Assembly: GCA_040753875.1 (NCBI GenBank)
Contig: JBFMDV010000036.1
Location: forward strand, 1 to 64,000
Source of the DNA: Candidatus Zixiibacteriota bacterium
GTDB lineage: Bacteria; Zixibacteria; MSB-5A5; GN15; FEB-12
DNA: 64,000 bases
Reading direction: 5' to 3'
Below are positions 10,803-18,444 of this stretch, piece after piece; position 1 is the stretch's first letter, and each line of letters begins with the position of its first letter. Below the pieces are notes generated by a model, which was given only the letters and a program-made list of their open reading frames with translations, had not been told where the DNA came from and ran no database searches. A program made the translations under genes and the position numbers.

Positions 10803-11675
10803 CTATTTGGTCTCCGCCGTCTTGGGCGGAGGATTCTTTAGTTTCTCAATCAGCTCTTTGGTGTATCGCACATCGCCGGTGTCTGCCTCGGGATGCATCG
10901 CCACCCACTCTTCGAACACTTTCACCGCGTTGGCAGTATCTTTCATGCGGCGATACACATCCCCCCGGTACCATTCGGCATCAGCAGCCTGCGACGAACC
11001 CGCGAAATCCGCTGCGAAAGCCCCAAATGCAGCCAGCGCCTTGTCATACTGCTTGTCACGACGAAACAGGTCGGCCACCGCCATCCGGCTTTCTCGGGAC
11101 AGAGAATCCTTGGGTTCACCAAGAGAAATCACCTTGTTGTACCACGTCTCCCCGTCAGCCGCTTCCCCCCGCCCCTTGTATTTCTCGGCAATGTCGAAGG
11201 CCATCGCCCGCTCTGGTTTCGAAGCGAACTTGCCAAGCAAATCATCCAGTGTGCCGATTCCGTTTCGATAATCGGTAACCGTCTTGATCAGCTCGTCAGT
11301 CGGCAAATATCCAAACACGCGATCAATCTCTTTGCCGCTCTTATCGGTTACCACCAGCGTGGGATATCCCATCACCTTGAACTGTCTTGCCGACAACGTA
11401 TCTTTCTCGGCGTTTACCTTTACCAATATCACTTCATTCGTGAAATAGTCGATTGCTTTTGGATCTACGAACACGACCGTGTCCAGACGTTTGCACCAGC
11501 TTCACCAGTCGGCGTAGAAGTCGACCAGTAGCGGTTTGTCCTGCGTCATCGCCGCGGTCTTCGCCTCCGTGAGATCATTGAACCGGGGTGCACTCGGCTT
11601 CTCAGCCGTTGGTTCCGCCGCGACAGCCGCAGCCGTCAATAGGGCCAGGATTACAACGATTGCTGTTCTGCGCAT
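10803..11675 (-). CDS. Thioredoxin-like exported selenoprotein candidate with UxxC motif (in-frame TGA)
   Basis: One frame runs from ATG 11675 (SD GAAGGAG, 5-base spacing) to 10803, interrupted only by TGA at 11502-11504. Residues 1-20 form a signal peptide. The TGA is codon 58 in DFYADW-U-SWCKRLDT, exactly where thioredoxin-fold proteins have the first Cys of WCxWC. Reading it as selenocysteine gives U58-S-W-C61 and a 290-residue protein: a thioredoxin domain (about 30-140, with the cis-Pro segment GYPTLVV) followed by TPR-like helices. A SECIS-like hairpin follows at the right distance. A standard caller would report two pieces. The alternative is a nonsense mutation of TGC or TGT. The gene sits inside the glycine-cleavage operon, directly before gcvPB. 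A periplasmic redox role is inferred. Confidence 0.75.
11469..11484 (-). promoter_or_regulatory. Candidate bacterial SECIS hairpin
   Basis: In the mRNA, GGACAC and GUGUUC form a 6-bp stem (one G-U pair) closing a GGUC loop. The loop begins 23 bases after the UGA. Known bacterial SECIS elements have a short stem-loop within the coding region, an apical loop roughly 16-37 bases after UGA, and a G in its first two positions. All three conditions hold here. Confidence 0.6.
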
Positions 11676-11704
11676 GGTTGCTCCTTCATATGGGTTGTCT
11701 CCGA

Positions 11705-12085
11705 TCATCGAGCGTCCAAAGGGATACAGTCATCCCCAAGTATCGCTTCGATAACCATTTCTGCTTCCTCTCTAAACTCCCTGGGCACCATGATGACATT
11801 CATCTCACTGGCGCTCTGGGTCAACGATACGGCAGAATCCTGGCCCGGAACCGCACCGCTTAGTGTCGACGGCATCAATACCGACGGTATATTATTCGAA
11901 TCCAGCGCCCCCTTGGCCTTCTCGGCACGGGAATTACTCTTCACACCGCACACTTGCACCCAGCTATTATCCGGCACGGCGGCAGCATGGCTCCGTCCTG
12001 AACGGTTCTCCAGAAGTGGCACCTGGCATTCGGGACAGGCGCTCACCCCGCTCGGATATTCATATTCACATAACGGACAGTACAC
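11705..12085 (-). CDS. Zinc-ribbon protein with DUF2007-like domain (paralogue 1)
   Basis: The 126-residue cytoplasmic protein has an N-terminal zinc ribbon (C3-x2-C6 and C17-x2-C20 in CPLCEYEY and CPECQVPL). Residues about 42-120 resemble the DUF2007 putative signal-transducing domain: a WVQVCGVKSN strand, a helix, and NNIPSVL. The next gene upstream encodes a paralogue of the same architecture, 3 bases away. Both lie between gcvPA and the candidate selenoprotein, suggesting co-transcription with glycine cleavage. Molecular function is unknown; a regulatory or protein-interaction role is a guess from domain type. Confidence 0.8.
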   Translation of the reverse strand: MYCPLCEYEYPSGVSACPECQVPLLENRSGRSHAAAVPDNSWVQVCGVKSNSRAEKAKGALDSNNIPSVLMPSTLSGAVPGQDSAVSLTQSASEMNVIMVPREFREEAEMVIEAILGDDCIPLDAR

Positions 12086-12088
12086 GCG

Positions 12089-12442
12089 CTATTCCTTTCG
12101 CTGCCATTTTTCACCGAGCGCCATATTCAGCACGTCCACCGCCTCCTCCACCTGACTCGAGAGCACCGATACCTCGAATCGACCGGTCTTACCGCTATAA
12201 AACGAATGCAAGGGCAAGCCAATGTCGCCGAAAAATCCGGACTTGGAGACTATCACCGCCGGTATCTCATACACTGTCAGTGTCTCCCGCGCAAAGTCCG
12301 CCGACAGTTTGTCTTCTATTGAGCCAATCAACACCCAGTTGTCCTCTTTCTCCTCGTTGTCCTCGGCCATCTCGCGGCCGCAGATGGGGCACTGCTCCGT
12401 CTCGGCCGACCACTCCGCTTTACATGCGGGACAGTACGCCAC
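12089..12442 (-). CDS. Zinc-ribbon protein with DUF2007-like domain (paralogue 2)
   Basis: The 117-residue protein starts MAYCPACKAEW and has a second knuckle CPICGREM, forming a zinc ribbon. An acidic linker (EDNEEKED) leads into a DUF2007-like domain (WVLIGSIEDKLSADFARETL, then YEIPAVIVSKSG). Its 5' end overlaps the gcvPA 3' end by 23 bases, so translation is probably coupled. It is clearly related to the downstream neighbour, which points to a local duplication. No catalytic residues are evident. Confidence 0.8.
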   Translation of the reverse strand: MAYCPACKAEWSAETEQCPICGREMAEDNEEKEDNWVLIGSIEDKLSADFARETLTVYEIPAVIVSKSGFFGDIGLPLHSFYSGKTGRFEVSVLSSQVEEAVDVLNMALGEKWQRKE

Positions 12443-13781
12443 TTGCAGTCAGCTCCTTGAGACCCGTGGCCAGTCGGGCGATCTCTGTTTCGCTGCGCTT
12501 CTCCGTGGACGCCACAATCAGACAGTTGTCCAGACCGGCATACCACCGTCCCGCCTCGATCCCTGGCAGATAACCCCGCTCCACCATCGCGAGAATGATA
12601 TCCCTCGCCGGCACCGGGGTTCTCACGGGGAATTCTCGCACGAACGGCCCCTTGAAATACGGCTCGTAACCGTCAATCTCGAATATCTTCTCGGCCGCTT
12701 GCTGTGCCCGTTCCGCCGACAAAAGCGCCACTTTCTTCAGACCGGTCTTCCCCATCAAGCTGATATACACCGCCGCCGAGGTCGCACAGAGCGCCTGATT
12801 GGTGCAGATATTCGAGGTCGCCTTCTCGCGACGTATATGCTGCTCCCTGGTCTGAAGCGTCAGTACAAAACCGTCTTTGCCGTCAACATCCTTCGTTCGC
12901 GCCACGATCCTCCCCGGCATATGACGTACCAGGTCCTTCTTTACTGCAAAAACGCCCAATAGCGGCCCGCCGAACGAAAGCGATATCCCCAGCGGCTGCC
13001 CCTCGCCAACCGCAATATCCGCTCCATAGTCGCCGGGCGTCTTCAACAACGCCTGGGCGATAGCGTCAAACGTCATGATGAACTTCCCGCCCACCTTGTG
13101 AATCATCTCCGGGATTGCCTCGATATCCTCAAGCAGCCCGAAAAAGTTCGGTTGGCTCACCACCACGCAGGCAGTATTCTCATCAATCACGTCTTCGATT
13201 CTGTTCAGATCGGTCATCCCGTCTTTCATGGGAACGGTGACAATCTCTAGGCTCCGCCCTTGCAGATACGTTCGAGCCACCTCTCGATACAACGGATTGA
13301 CCGTTTCCGAAATGACCACCTTGCTTCGCTTAGTCACGGAGGTCGCAATCAGAATCGCCTCCGCGACTGCACTGGCCCCGTCGTACATCGAGGCGTTTGC
13401 GATATCCATGCCGGTCAATCGGCACATGTGCGTTTGGAACTCGTAGATGACCTGCAAAGTCCCTTGCGCGACCTCCGGCTGATACGGCGTGTAGGCAGTC
13501 AGGAACTCCGGACGATTGACAATCGCACCGACCGCTGCCGGAATAAAATGATCGTACACGCCGCCGCCGGCAAAACAGACCAGCCCCTCGCGATTCCGCG
13601 TGGACATCTCATTGATCTGTTTCAGAAGTTCCAGTTCCGACAGCGCCGGAATCTTGAGCGGGCGTTTCAAACGGAGTTTCTCGGGGATCGCTTCGAGCAA
13701 ATCCTCGAAATTCTTCACCCCGATCGTGGCCAGCATTTTCCGACGGTCCTCGTCGGTCAATGAAAGATATGGATACGGCAT
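12420..13781 (-). CDS. gcvPA: Glycine dehydrogenase (decarboxylating) subunit 1
   Basis: This is the N-terminal half of the split P-protein, 453 residues, and lacks the PLP lysine, as expected for GcvPA. It begins MPYPYLSLTDEDRRKML, the usual start of the family, and contains YTPYQPEVAQGTLQ and SNICTNQALCA, both hallmark segments. It forms an alpha2-beta2 complex with GcvPB. It follows gcvH by 60 bases and overlaps the downstream zinc-ribbon gene. Confidence 0.95.
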   Translation of the reverse strand: MPYPYLSLTDEDRRKMLATIGVKNFEDLLEAIPEKLRLKRPLKIPALSELELLKQINEMSTRNREGLVCFAGGGVYDHFIPAAVGAIVNRPEFLTAYTPYQPEVAQGTLQVIYEFQTHMCRLTGMDIANASMYDGASAVAEAILIATSVTKRSKVVISETVNPLYREVARTYLQGRSLEIVTVPMKDGMTDLNRIEDVIDENTACVVVSQPNFFGLLEDIEAIPEMIHKVGGKFIMTFDAIAQALLKTPGDYGADIAVGEGQPLGISLSFGGPLLGVFAVKKDLVRHMPGRIVARTKDVDGKDGFVLTLQTREQHIRREKATSNICTNQALCATSAAVYISLMGKTGLKKVALLSAERAQQAAEKIFEIDGYEPYFKGPFVREFPVRTPVPARDIILAMVERGYLPGIEAGRWYAGLDNCLIVASTEKRSETEIARLATGLKELTASGVLSRM

Positions 13782-13841
13782 TTCTCTCTACCGCTTTCTA
13801 ATCACTAAGGTGTGAATGACAGGCCATCTGATGCGCTGTCA

Positions 13842-14225
13842 TTAATGCGCTTGTAGTAACTGATTATAACCTTTGGCATCGAGTAATTGTTCTACCTCGC
13901 CCGGCTTTGACACTTCCACTTTGATCATCCAACCATCACCGTACGGGTCCCGATTGATGATCATCGGATCGCCGTCGAGCGCCTTGTTTATCTCGACCAC
14001 CTTGCCGCTGACCGGGCTGAACATCTCGGACACCGCCTTGACGGCTTCGATGGTGCCGAATTTCCCCATCTGCGTCACCGCGACGCCGATCTCCGGCAGC
14101 TCGACAAAAACGATATCGCCCAATTCCCCCTGGGCATAGTCGGTGATCCCGATCGTGGCCACTTTGCCGTCGAGACGAACCCACTCGTGTTCTTTGGTAT
14201 ATTTGAGAGAATCAAGAACCTTCAC
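13842..14225 (-). CDS. gcvH: Glycine cleavage system H protein
   Basis: The 127-residue lipoyl carrier shuttles the aminomethyl group from the P-protein to the T-protein. The lipoylation lysine is K63 in TIEAVKAVSEMFSP, within the hammerhead fold. The N-terminal YTKEHEWV is characteristic. It lies 15 bases after accC and before gcvPA, so biotin carboxylase and glycine cleavage genes share an operon here. Confidence 0.96.
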   Translation of the reverse strand: MKVLDSLKYTKEHEWVRLDGKVATIGITDYAQGELGDIVFVELPEIGVAVTQMGKFGTIEAVKAVSEMFSPVSGKVVEINKALDGDPMIINRDPYGDGWMIKVEVSKPGEVEQLLDAKGYNQLLQAH

Positions 14226-14240
14226 GAAAGACCTCCGAAG

Positions 14241-15722
14241 TCATTCCTTGGTATGTTCAGCAGAAACTGTCTCACTTAGTTCCGCGCGGACCTCTTCGGC
14301 CGGCGCGCCTTCCCCCGGGCGCCTGAACGTGACGGACTTTTTTTTAGCCGTGCTTTTCATGCCCTTCCACTGCAGAGTATTCTCGATAAACGACGTGTTG
14401 TAATTTCCGGCCACAAACTCCGGATTGACAAATATCGCCTGGTGAATCGGCACTGTCGTCGGCACCCCCTCGACAATAAACTCCTCCAGGCACCGGCGCA
14501 TGCGGATAATCGCCTCGTCCCGCGTACGCGCCCGCACGATCAGCTTGGCGATCATGGAATCGTAATACGGCGGGATGAAATACCCCGCGTATACCGCCTT
14601 GTCCACCCGTACCCCGGGACCACCCGGAATGTGAATTGCGTCAATACGGCCCGGTGTCGGACGAAAATCATTCTCCACGTCTTCGGCGTTGATTCGACAC
14701 TCGATCACCGCCCACCGGGGAACCAGTTCTTCCTGGTTGAAGATTATTTCTTCACCCAGCGCCACCCTTATCTGATCGCGCAGCAGGTCAACCTCGTACG
14801 CCTCCTCGGTGACGGGATGTTCCACCTGTATTCGGGTGTTCATTTCCATAAAATAGAAATTCCGGTCGTCATCGACCAAAAACTCGATCGTCCCCACTCC
14901 CAAGTAGTCCACCATCTTCGCGCCCTTGATGGCCGCCTCTCCCATCTTACGGCGAAGTTCCGGCGTTATCAGCGGCGATGGCGTCTCCTCGACCAGTTTC
15001 TGGTGGCGCCGTTGAATCGAACAATCCCTCTCGCCAAAATGGTAGAAGTTGCCGTGTGAATCCCCCAGCAACTGTATCTCAACATGGTGCGGGTTGATTA
15101 TCGCTTTCTCCAGATACAGATCGGGATTCGAGAAAGCATTCTGCGCCTCGGTTGAGGCGATATGAAAATTCCGTTCAAGTTCCGCTTCATCCCGGCAAAG
15201 CCGCATTCCTTTGCCGCCCCCGCCGGCCACCGCCTTGAGCATAACCGGGAACCCGACTGAATAGGCAACCTCGCGGGCATCTTCGAATGTCGGAACCACC
15301 CCATCGGACCCCGGGATCACCGGCACGCCTGCTTTCCTCATGACATCTTTGGCGATCGCCTTGTCCCCCATCTGACGAATCTGATTCGGTTTTGGCCCGA
15401 TAAACGTAATCCCGCACGATTCGCAAATCTCGGCAAAATCGGCGTTCTCAGCCAGAAAACCGTATCCCGGATGAATCGCCCCCGCGTTAGTCACTTCGGC
15501 CGCCGCAATGATTCTCTTGAAATCAAGATACGACTGCGCCGGAGCGGGAGGTCCGATACACACGTCTTCGTCGGCAAACCGGACATGAACAGCATCCCGG
15601 TCAGCCTCGGAATAAACCGCCACGGTCGTCAGTCCCAGTTCGCGACATGCCCGGATTATACGCAAGGCGATTTCGCCCCGGTTGGCGATCAGGACTTTAT
15701 TAAACAGACGTTCTCCTTCCAC
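14241..15722 (-). CDS. accC: Acetyl-CoA carboxylase biotin carboxylase subunit
   Basis: This ATP-grasp enzyme carboxylates biotin on AccB for fatty-acid synthesis. It starts with the typical [16 protein letters not shown] and contains the ATP loop GGGGKGMRL and the catalytic [14 protein letters not shown]. The frame is 493 residues against about 450 for the family. The excess is a charged C-terminal tail ([19 protein letters not shown] onward). The chosen start is GTG 15722 with GAGGGG 7 bases before it. A CTG at 15707, preceded by AAGGAG and followed directly by TTT-AAT-AAA, would give the canonical MFNK start instead. accB lies in the neighbouring operon, not adjacent. Confidence 0.95.
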   Translation of the reverse strand: MEGERLFNKVLIANRGEIALRIIRACRELGLTTVAVYSEADRDAVHVRFADEDVCIGPPAPAQSYLDFKRIIAAAEVTNAGAIHPGYGFLAENADFAEICESCGITFIGPKPNQIRQMGDKAIAKDVMRKAGVPVIPGSDGVVPTFEDAREVAYSVGFPVMLKAVAGGGGKGMRLCRDEAELERNFHIASTEAQNAFSNPDLYLEKAIINPHHVEIQLLGDSHGNFYHFGERDCSIQRRHQKLVEETPSPLITPELRRKMGEAAIKGAKMVDYLGVGTIEFLVDDDRNFYFMEMNTRIQVEHPVTEEAYEVDLLRDQIRVALGEEIIFNQEELVPRWAVIECRINAEDVENDFRPTPGRIDAIHIPGGPGVRVDKAVYAGYFIPPYYDSMIAKLIVRARTRDEAIIRMRRCLEEFIVEGVPTTVPIHQAIFVNPEFVAGNYNTSFIENTLQWKGMKSTAKKKSVTFRRPGEGAPAEEVRAELSETVSAEHTKE

Positions 15723-15899
15723 GTCACAACCCCTCTATTATGGGATTTCGGTGTCCAGCCTCGCCAGTCATTGCGAGCCACGCCGTTCTCGTCAGCTTTC
15801 TCGACGGAACAAATCAAGGGCGTGGCGAAGCAATCTCGTACGCTGCGGCACCGCGTAGACAACTCCTTATACGGGAGTCGTATCCCTTGTTCGGCGGCA

Positions 15900-15928
15900 A
15901 AGATAACGCTTTTCTAATGAAACGACAA
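15900..15928 (-). promoter_or_regulatory. Possible promoter of the accC-gcv operon
   Basis: TTGTCG (15923-15928) and TATCTT (15900-15905) are separated by 17 bases, about 180 bases before accC. Each hexamer matches consensus at 4 of 6 positions, so this is a moderate candidate. Confidence 0.4.
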
Positions 15929-16111
15929 CATCTAAACGCCCTGTGACAACTGTCTGTTGCCGAGCAGGTTAGGGGTGCTTCGTCGCCGTAGGTCGGGTTC
16001 CACAGCGAGCCTCGCAGGTTCTTCCAAAGCGCGAGCGAGGAAACCCGACACCGTTGCCCAACGATGTCATTCCGGCCGCCAAGAGCCGGAATCCAGCCGC
16101 TGCCCCGGGTC

Positions 16112-16360
16112 GTCGGTTCGAGCGAAGACGAGAATCGACAGACCAGAGGTTCGCGTCTCGTCTGCGCTCGACGCGACGACAACAAAGGGGCTGTCCCATC
16201 GTCGGTTCGAGCGAAGACGAGAATCGACAGACCAGAGGTTCGCGTCTCGTCTGCGCTCGACGCGACGACAACAGAGGGGCTGTCCCATCGTCGGTTCGAG
16301 CGAAGACGAGAACCGGCGGACCAAAGATTTGCGTCCCGTCTGCGCTCGACGCGACGGAAA
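16112..16360. repeat. Tandem repeat, three units of 89 bp, with internal hairpin
   Basis: Units begin GTCGGTTCGAGCGAAGACGA at 16112, 16201 and 16290, an exact 89-base period; the third is diverged and shorter. Within each unit TCGAGCGAAGACGAGA and TCTCGTCTGCGCTCGA are 15/16 complementary and can fold back over a loop of about 22 bases. The same unit recurs at 51466-51638, 51991-52255 and 59087-59236, so it is a dispersed family. Confidence 0.9.
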
Positions 16361-16498
16361 GGCTTGGCACGTCGCCTCCGCCTTCTGTGCCATCACCTCA
16401 CCACGACGCTATCGGCAGAACCAGAAGCGGTTCTGCCCTACGGCTCCGTTGTCGGCGGTACTTGCATCACGTGAACACCAGTCAAAAATACTAACGTA

Positions 16499-16540
16499 TT
16501 GCAGGGCAACGAACAGGTTGGGTTCGTTTCGTCATTTTTT
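16499..16540 (+). repeat. 40-bp dispersed repeat, plus-strand copy of an inverted pair
   Basis: TTGCAGGGCAACG, a short variable spacer, then TTGGGTTCGTTTCGTCATTT. A close copy lies in opposite orientation at 17445-17484. The pair encloses about 0.9 kb. Confidence 0.75.
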
Positions 16541-17149
16541 ATTTCGCGACATGTCGTTTTCGCAGCCGCAACGTGAAGTCCGCCAAGTAGTAACGAGGAC
16601 GAAGCGGTGCGGTCACCGTGCGACACCGTTCGTGAATGTCGATTGCTGATATAGAGTTGCGGCGAAAACACCATGGCACGACATCTCCTGATCATTGACA
16701 AATCTCATGCTCTTACATATGGGTCGGAGCTACAATCAGCATGGAAGTGGTGGGGGAAATGCGAGGGGGGGGCACTGTTGTGTCAGGGCATGCCGATTGT
16801 CGCCAGACATTCGGTGTGACCCGACATCCCCTTTGTCATTCCGGCCTTCGAGAGCTGGCATCCAGAACATAGGCACTGGACTGGACCCCAGCTTTCGCTG
16901 GGGTGACACAGGGCACACGGCCACGCCCTGGGGTCGGGGTACCCCACCGCTTGCGGTGGGTTCACACGGCCACCCCGCCGCTGTCCTGGGCGCAGCTGAA
17001 GGATTGCTGTGGGTTTCACCGTACCGTCAGCCGTCTCTGGCTGACGGCTGTTGAATGTGCAATGTGCATGGCACGCGTCCTCGTGTGCCAGTTCTTTGTA
17101 GGTCCAAACCCCCACGCTGTAAACCCGCGGGAAACGGGTTTCCGCTGTG

Positions 17150-17217
17150 GTGTCGGGCGTCACCGCCCGACACCCGTTTGGACTCGCAGGAGCCGTCAGG
17201 CGTCCCCGCCTGACGGC
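17150..17217. repeat. Two adjacent GC-rich palindromes
   Basis: GTGTCGGGCG/CGCCCGACAC (17150-17173) is a perfect 10-bp stem. GCCGTCAGGCG/CGCCTGACGGC (17192-17217) is a perfect 11-bp stem. Neither is followed by a T-run. They resemble REP-type units and interrupt the transposase-like frame upstream of them. Confidence 0.75.
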
Positions 17218-17221
17218 ACAT

Positions 17222-17317
17222 TAAACAACGCACACACAGCTTCCACGTCCGCTTGACATCTTCCAATCCAACAATAACCCGCTTGCCCGCCACCACCCAG
17301 TCTTGCATCTTCCGCAT
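17222..17317 (-). pseudogene. 5' remnant of an IS110-like transposase gene
   Basis: An ATG at 17317 with SD GGAGG (17325-17329) opens a frame whose first 32 residues include VAGKRVIVGLEDVKRTWKLC. The pattern V-V-G-(I/L)-x-D-x-x-K-x-T-W resembles the N-terminus of IS110-family DEDD transposases. After residue 32 the frame runs into the GCCGTCAGGCG palindromes and loses all similarity, so only a fragment remains. The match is from motif recognition alone. Confidence 0.4.
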
Positions 17318-17444
17318 GAGGTTACCTCCATTTAGTTTGTGACGTACTAACGACCACGTTACCTGTTGACCTTTGACAGGAAAGGTAGCCTCGTTCATTT
17401 CCCGCCACAACGACACCCATACCATAGCGACTAATCAGGTGTGC

Positions 17445-17484
17445 AAAAATGACAAAACGAACCCAATCGCCCGTTGTCCTGCAA
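17445..17484 (-). repeat. 40-bp dispersed repeat, minus-strand copy of the inverted pair
   Basis: On the minus strand it reads TTGCAGGACAACG, a spacer, then TTGGGTTCGTTTTGTCATTT, nearly identical to the copy at 16499-16540. Confidence 0.75.
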
Positions 17485-17621
17485 CAGGATAGCCAGACCT
17501 TACCCCATAACGAACCGAGCCAAAGTTGACCGAAACCTGCTCGCCACCAACTGTCAAGAATGGTCCATTAAGGTCCGATATACGAAATAAAGACCAGTAA
17601 TCGTGAGTTGCGGAGCCCAAT

Positions 17622-17981
17622 ATGAGAGAACAGCGCAAGAACCACCGGGCAGATGTATTTGAGGATTTTGCCGTTATCGACCAGGCCACTGGCGACACCC
17701 TGGGGACTCTCCGCAATATCTCCAGCGGCGGGATGATGCTTCTCGGCCCACGGACAGTCAAGGTTGACCAGCCCTACCGTCTGACTGTTTATCTCCCCAA
17801 GCCGATCTCTGGAATCTCGAAACTCGAGCTGGCCACCGTCTGCAAGTGGCACACGTACGACAAAGAGCACATGCTTCACAAAGCCGGCTTCAAGTTCTCG
17901 ACCCTTACTCCCAGGGATGAAGAGTTGATCGTGATGCTTCAGACCGAGTACGAATTCCTGGCCACTATTACGGAACGGTAG
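17622..17981 (+). CDS. PilZ domain protein
   Basis: The 119-residue single-domain protein has an Arg-rich start (REQRKNHRA) and the NISSGGM motif (D/NxSxxG), the two c-di-GMP contact regions of PilZ domains. No membrane segment is present. It may link c-di-GMP to motility or surface behaviour; the type IV pilus ATPase gene pilT is the next gene downstream, on the opposite strand. A repeat-rich region lies upstream. Confidence 0.85.
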   Translation: MREQRKNHRADVFEDFAVIDQATGDTLGTLRNISSGGMMLLGPRTVKVDQPYRLTVYLPKPISGISKLELATVCKWHTYDKEHMLHKAGFKFSTLTPRDEELIVMLQTEYEFLATITER

Positions 17982-18029
17982 CACTTTCTATAGAGCACTT
18001 ACAGCTCCTCACCTGTCGCTTCGCGACAT

Positions 18030-18055
18030 CCTCTCCCAGAGGGGGAGGAATTTTT
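18030..18055 (+). terminator. Terminator-like hairpin after the PilZ gene
   Basis: CCTCTCCC and GGGGGAGG pair over a 3-base loop and are followed by AATTTTT. Confidence 0.55.
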
Positions 18056-18393
18056 CGCCGTTCGGTCAGGTTCTGCGGGCCGATGTTGCATTGTGCTCAC
18101 TTTCGAATGCTGCAGTTCCTCAACATGCAAAGACTCACACCAGATTGTCACACCGGCCCGTGTGACCTGACCGACATGCGGGAACTTGGCAAGGACCGGC
18201 AGTTCACACGCTCCCTCGACAACCAAGCGTCACCTATAACAGTGTGAGCAGCTAGTGTCTCGGTCGCGCAAGAACTGCCGGAACGAATGAAGGAAACGCC
18301 ATATCCTGAATCCTTCTCCCTCCGGGAGAAGGTGCCCGAAGAGCCTGCCCTGAGCGAAGTCGAAGGGGCTGATGAGGGGAAATTCAAGCAAGA

Positions 18394-18421
18394 CAAAGGC
18401 AGGCGCCCACGCACCTGCCTG
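18394..18421 (-). terminator. Terminator after pilT
   Basis: On the minus strand AGGCAGG...CCTGCCT forms a stem followed by TTTGTCTTG, about 25 bases after the pilT stop. Confidence 0.55.
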
Positions 18422-18444
18422 ACACTATCGCTATGATACCAATC

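Larger units (their letters stand above)
15723..17621. other. 1.9-kb non-coding, repeat-rich intergenic region
   Basis: No frame here shows recognisable protein features apart from a short transposase remnant at about 17222-17317. The stretch holds several repeat types: a GCCACGCC/GGCGTGGC-bounded unit near 15770-15835, an 89-base tandem repeat (16112-16360), GGCAGAACC/GGTTCTGCC near 16406-16430, short units beginning GTCATTCCGG (about 16067 and 16837), an inverted 40-bp pair (16499 and 17445), and strong hairpins at 17026-17050 and 17150-17217. The open frames in it are translations of repeats. It looks like a site where mobile repeats accumulate. Confidence 0.75.
17982..18444. other. Intergenic region between PilZ and pilT genes
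   Basis: No gene is seen. It contains terminator-like hairpins for both converging genes (18030-18055 and 18394-18421) and a dispersed unit at about 18310-18378. That unit has a CTTCTCCC/GGGAGAAG hairpin followed by GGTGCCCGAAGAG and GATGAGGGG, and a close copy lies at 36070-36121. Confidence 0.6.

Noticed and set aside
12222-12962. 246-codon plus-strand ORF
   Set aside because: Antisense to gcvPA and the zinc-ribbon gene; no independent start signal.
13782-13841. Possible glycine riboswitch for the gcv genes
   Set aside because: Neither this 60-base gap nor the accC leader contains a recognisable glycine riboswitch core; the gap is too short.
15957-16649. Long open frames on both strands over the 89-bp tandem repeat
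   Set aside because: All are translations of the repeat (recurring RAKTR and SSALDA words), open because the unit lacks stops; no SD or domain.
17027-17425. 132-codon minus-strand ORF
   Set aside because: Only the first ~32 codons after the ATG at 17317 look protein-like; the rest is translation of GC-rich palindromes, and the part upstream of the ATG lacks an SD.
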